A stretch of 64,000 nucleotides of DNA from CAWAMD01 sp963783045. GTDB lineage: Bacteria; Actinomycetota; Nitriliruptoria; Nitriliruptorales; Nitriliruptoraceae. Each line of letters starts with the position of its first letter. Within the stretch, counting starts at the first letter, position 1. The notes under the pieces are model-generated. The model made no database searches, had not been told where the DNA came from, and saw only the letters and a list, made by a program, of their open reading frames with translations. The stretch is taken from assembly GCA_963783045.1 (NCBI GenBank), contig CAWAMD010000008.1:186001-250000 (forward strand). The letters run 5' to 3'. This document shows, in pieces, positions 63,857 through 64,000 of this stretch. A program made the position numbers and the translations under genes.

Positions 63857-64000
63857 GTGGGCGAGGTGGGGGTGCTCGTGCTGGCGCACAGCACCGGCCG
63901 GGCGGCGACGGGGCTGCCGCTGTGGATCGTGCTCGCCGTGACCGCGGCGGCGACCGCGGGGGCCGCGGCCGCCGAGCGGTCGACGCCGCTCGAGCGTGGC
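63857..64000 (+). CDS. Possible start of a hypothetical protein, cut by window end
   Basis: A GTG-started frame (VGEVGVLVLAHSTGRAATGL...) stays open to the window edge and contains a hydrophobic segment (PLWIVLAVTAAATAGAAAA), possibly a membrane helix. GAGGAG precedes several in-frame GTG codons (63857, 63866, 63872), so the start is ambiguous. No family recognised. Confidence 0.3.
   Translation, partial: MGEVGVLVLAHSTGRAATGLPLWIVLAVTAAATAGAAAAERSTPLERG

Overview
The window is very GC-rich (roughly 70%) and reads as actinobacterial chromosome. Supporting signs are frequent GTG starts, an Lhr-type helicase of about 1,500 residues, a wax-ester/diacylglycerol acyltransferase, a MurT/GatD lipid II amidation pair and two secreted proteins carrying cell-wall-binding repeat 2 (CWB2) modules. 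CWB2 abundance together with a SpoIID-type protein would fit a deep-branching actinobacterium such as the Nitriliruptoria/Euzebya group. That placement is inference only.

Positions 1-35,000 look like ordinary, mostly intact chromosome: beta-oxidation (3' part of a thiolase, then a FadB-type multienzyme), an ACT-domain malic enzyme, citrate synthase, a MarR regulator, a 1,483-residue secreted propeller/CWB2 protein, a GAF-GGDEF-EAL protein, a Nei-type glycosylase, a 58-residue single-histone-fold protein, Lhr helicase, a TldD/TldE pair, a photolyase, two SDR dehydrogenases, a ceramidase-like secreted enzyme, an Rv1264-like adenylate cyclase, a SpoIID-CWB2 protein, a WS/DGAT enzyme and dUTPase. 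Two distinct families of hairpin-forming repeats lie here: 39-bp elements around a solitary AbiEi-like gene (4.9-6.1 kb) and a pair of about 41-45-bp elements at 22.2 kb.

A tRNA-Gly(GCC) at 35,056-35,128 marks a change of character. From 35.1 to 43.7 kb the DNA is accessory and partly decayed: a TIR-domain protein, remnants of a PIN toxin, an IS transposase and a methyltransferase, an internally deleted group II intron on the minus strand, and a full-length class C group II intron with its reverse transcriptase. A LuxR regulator, a cupin and an alpha/beta hydrolase sit among them.

From 43.7 to 62.7 kb lies a set of envelope, metal and signalling genes: an MFS permease, an AcpA-type phosphoesterase, UppP, a ZIP transporter behind a DtxR-like box, a metallophosphoesterase, an NHL-like lipoprotein, MurT/GatD, and two OmpR-type two-component systems flanking a four-gene ABC/FtsX-lipoprotein operon. 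Three genes share an 11-bp-spaced direct repeat of the kind bound by OmpR/PhoB regulators, and a different 11-bp repeat lies in the divergent promoter of the second system. Several genes here show single-base frame breaks near their 5' ends. A tyrosine recombinase at 62.9-63.75 kb, together with the tRNA at 35.1 kb, suggests an integrated island, but no att duplication was found inside the window.
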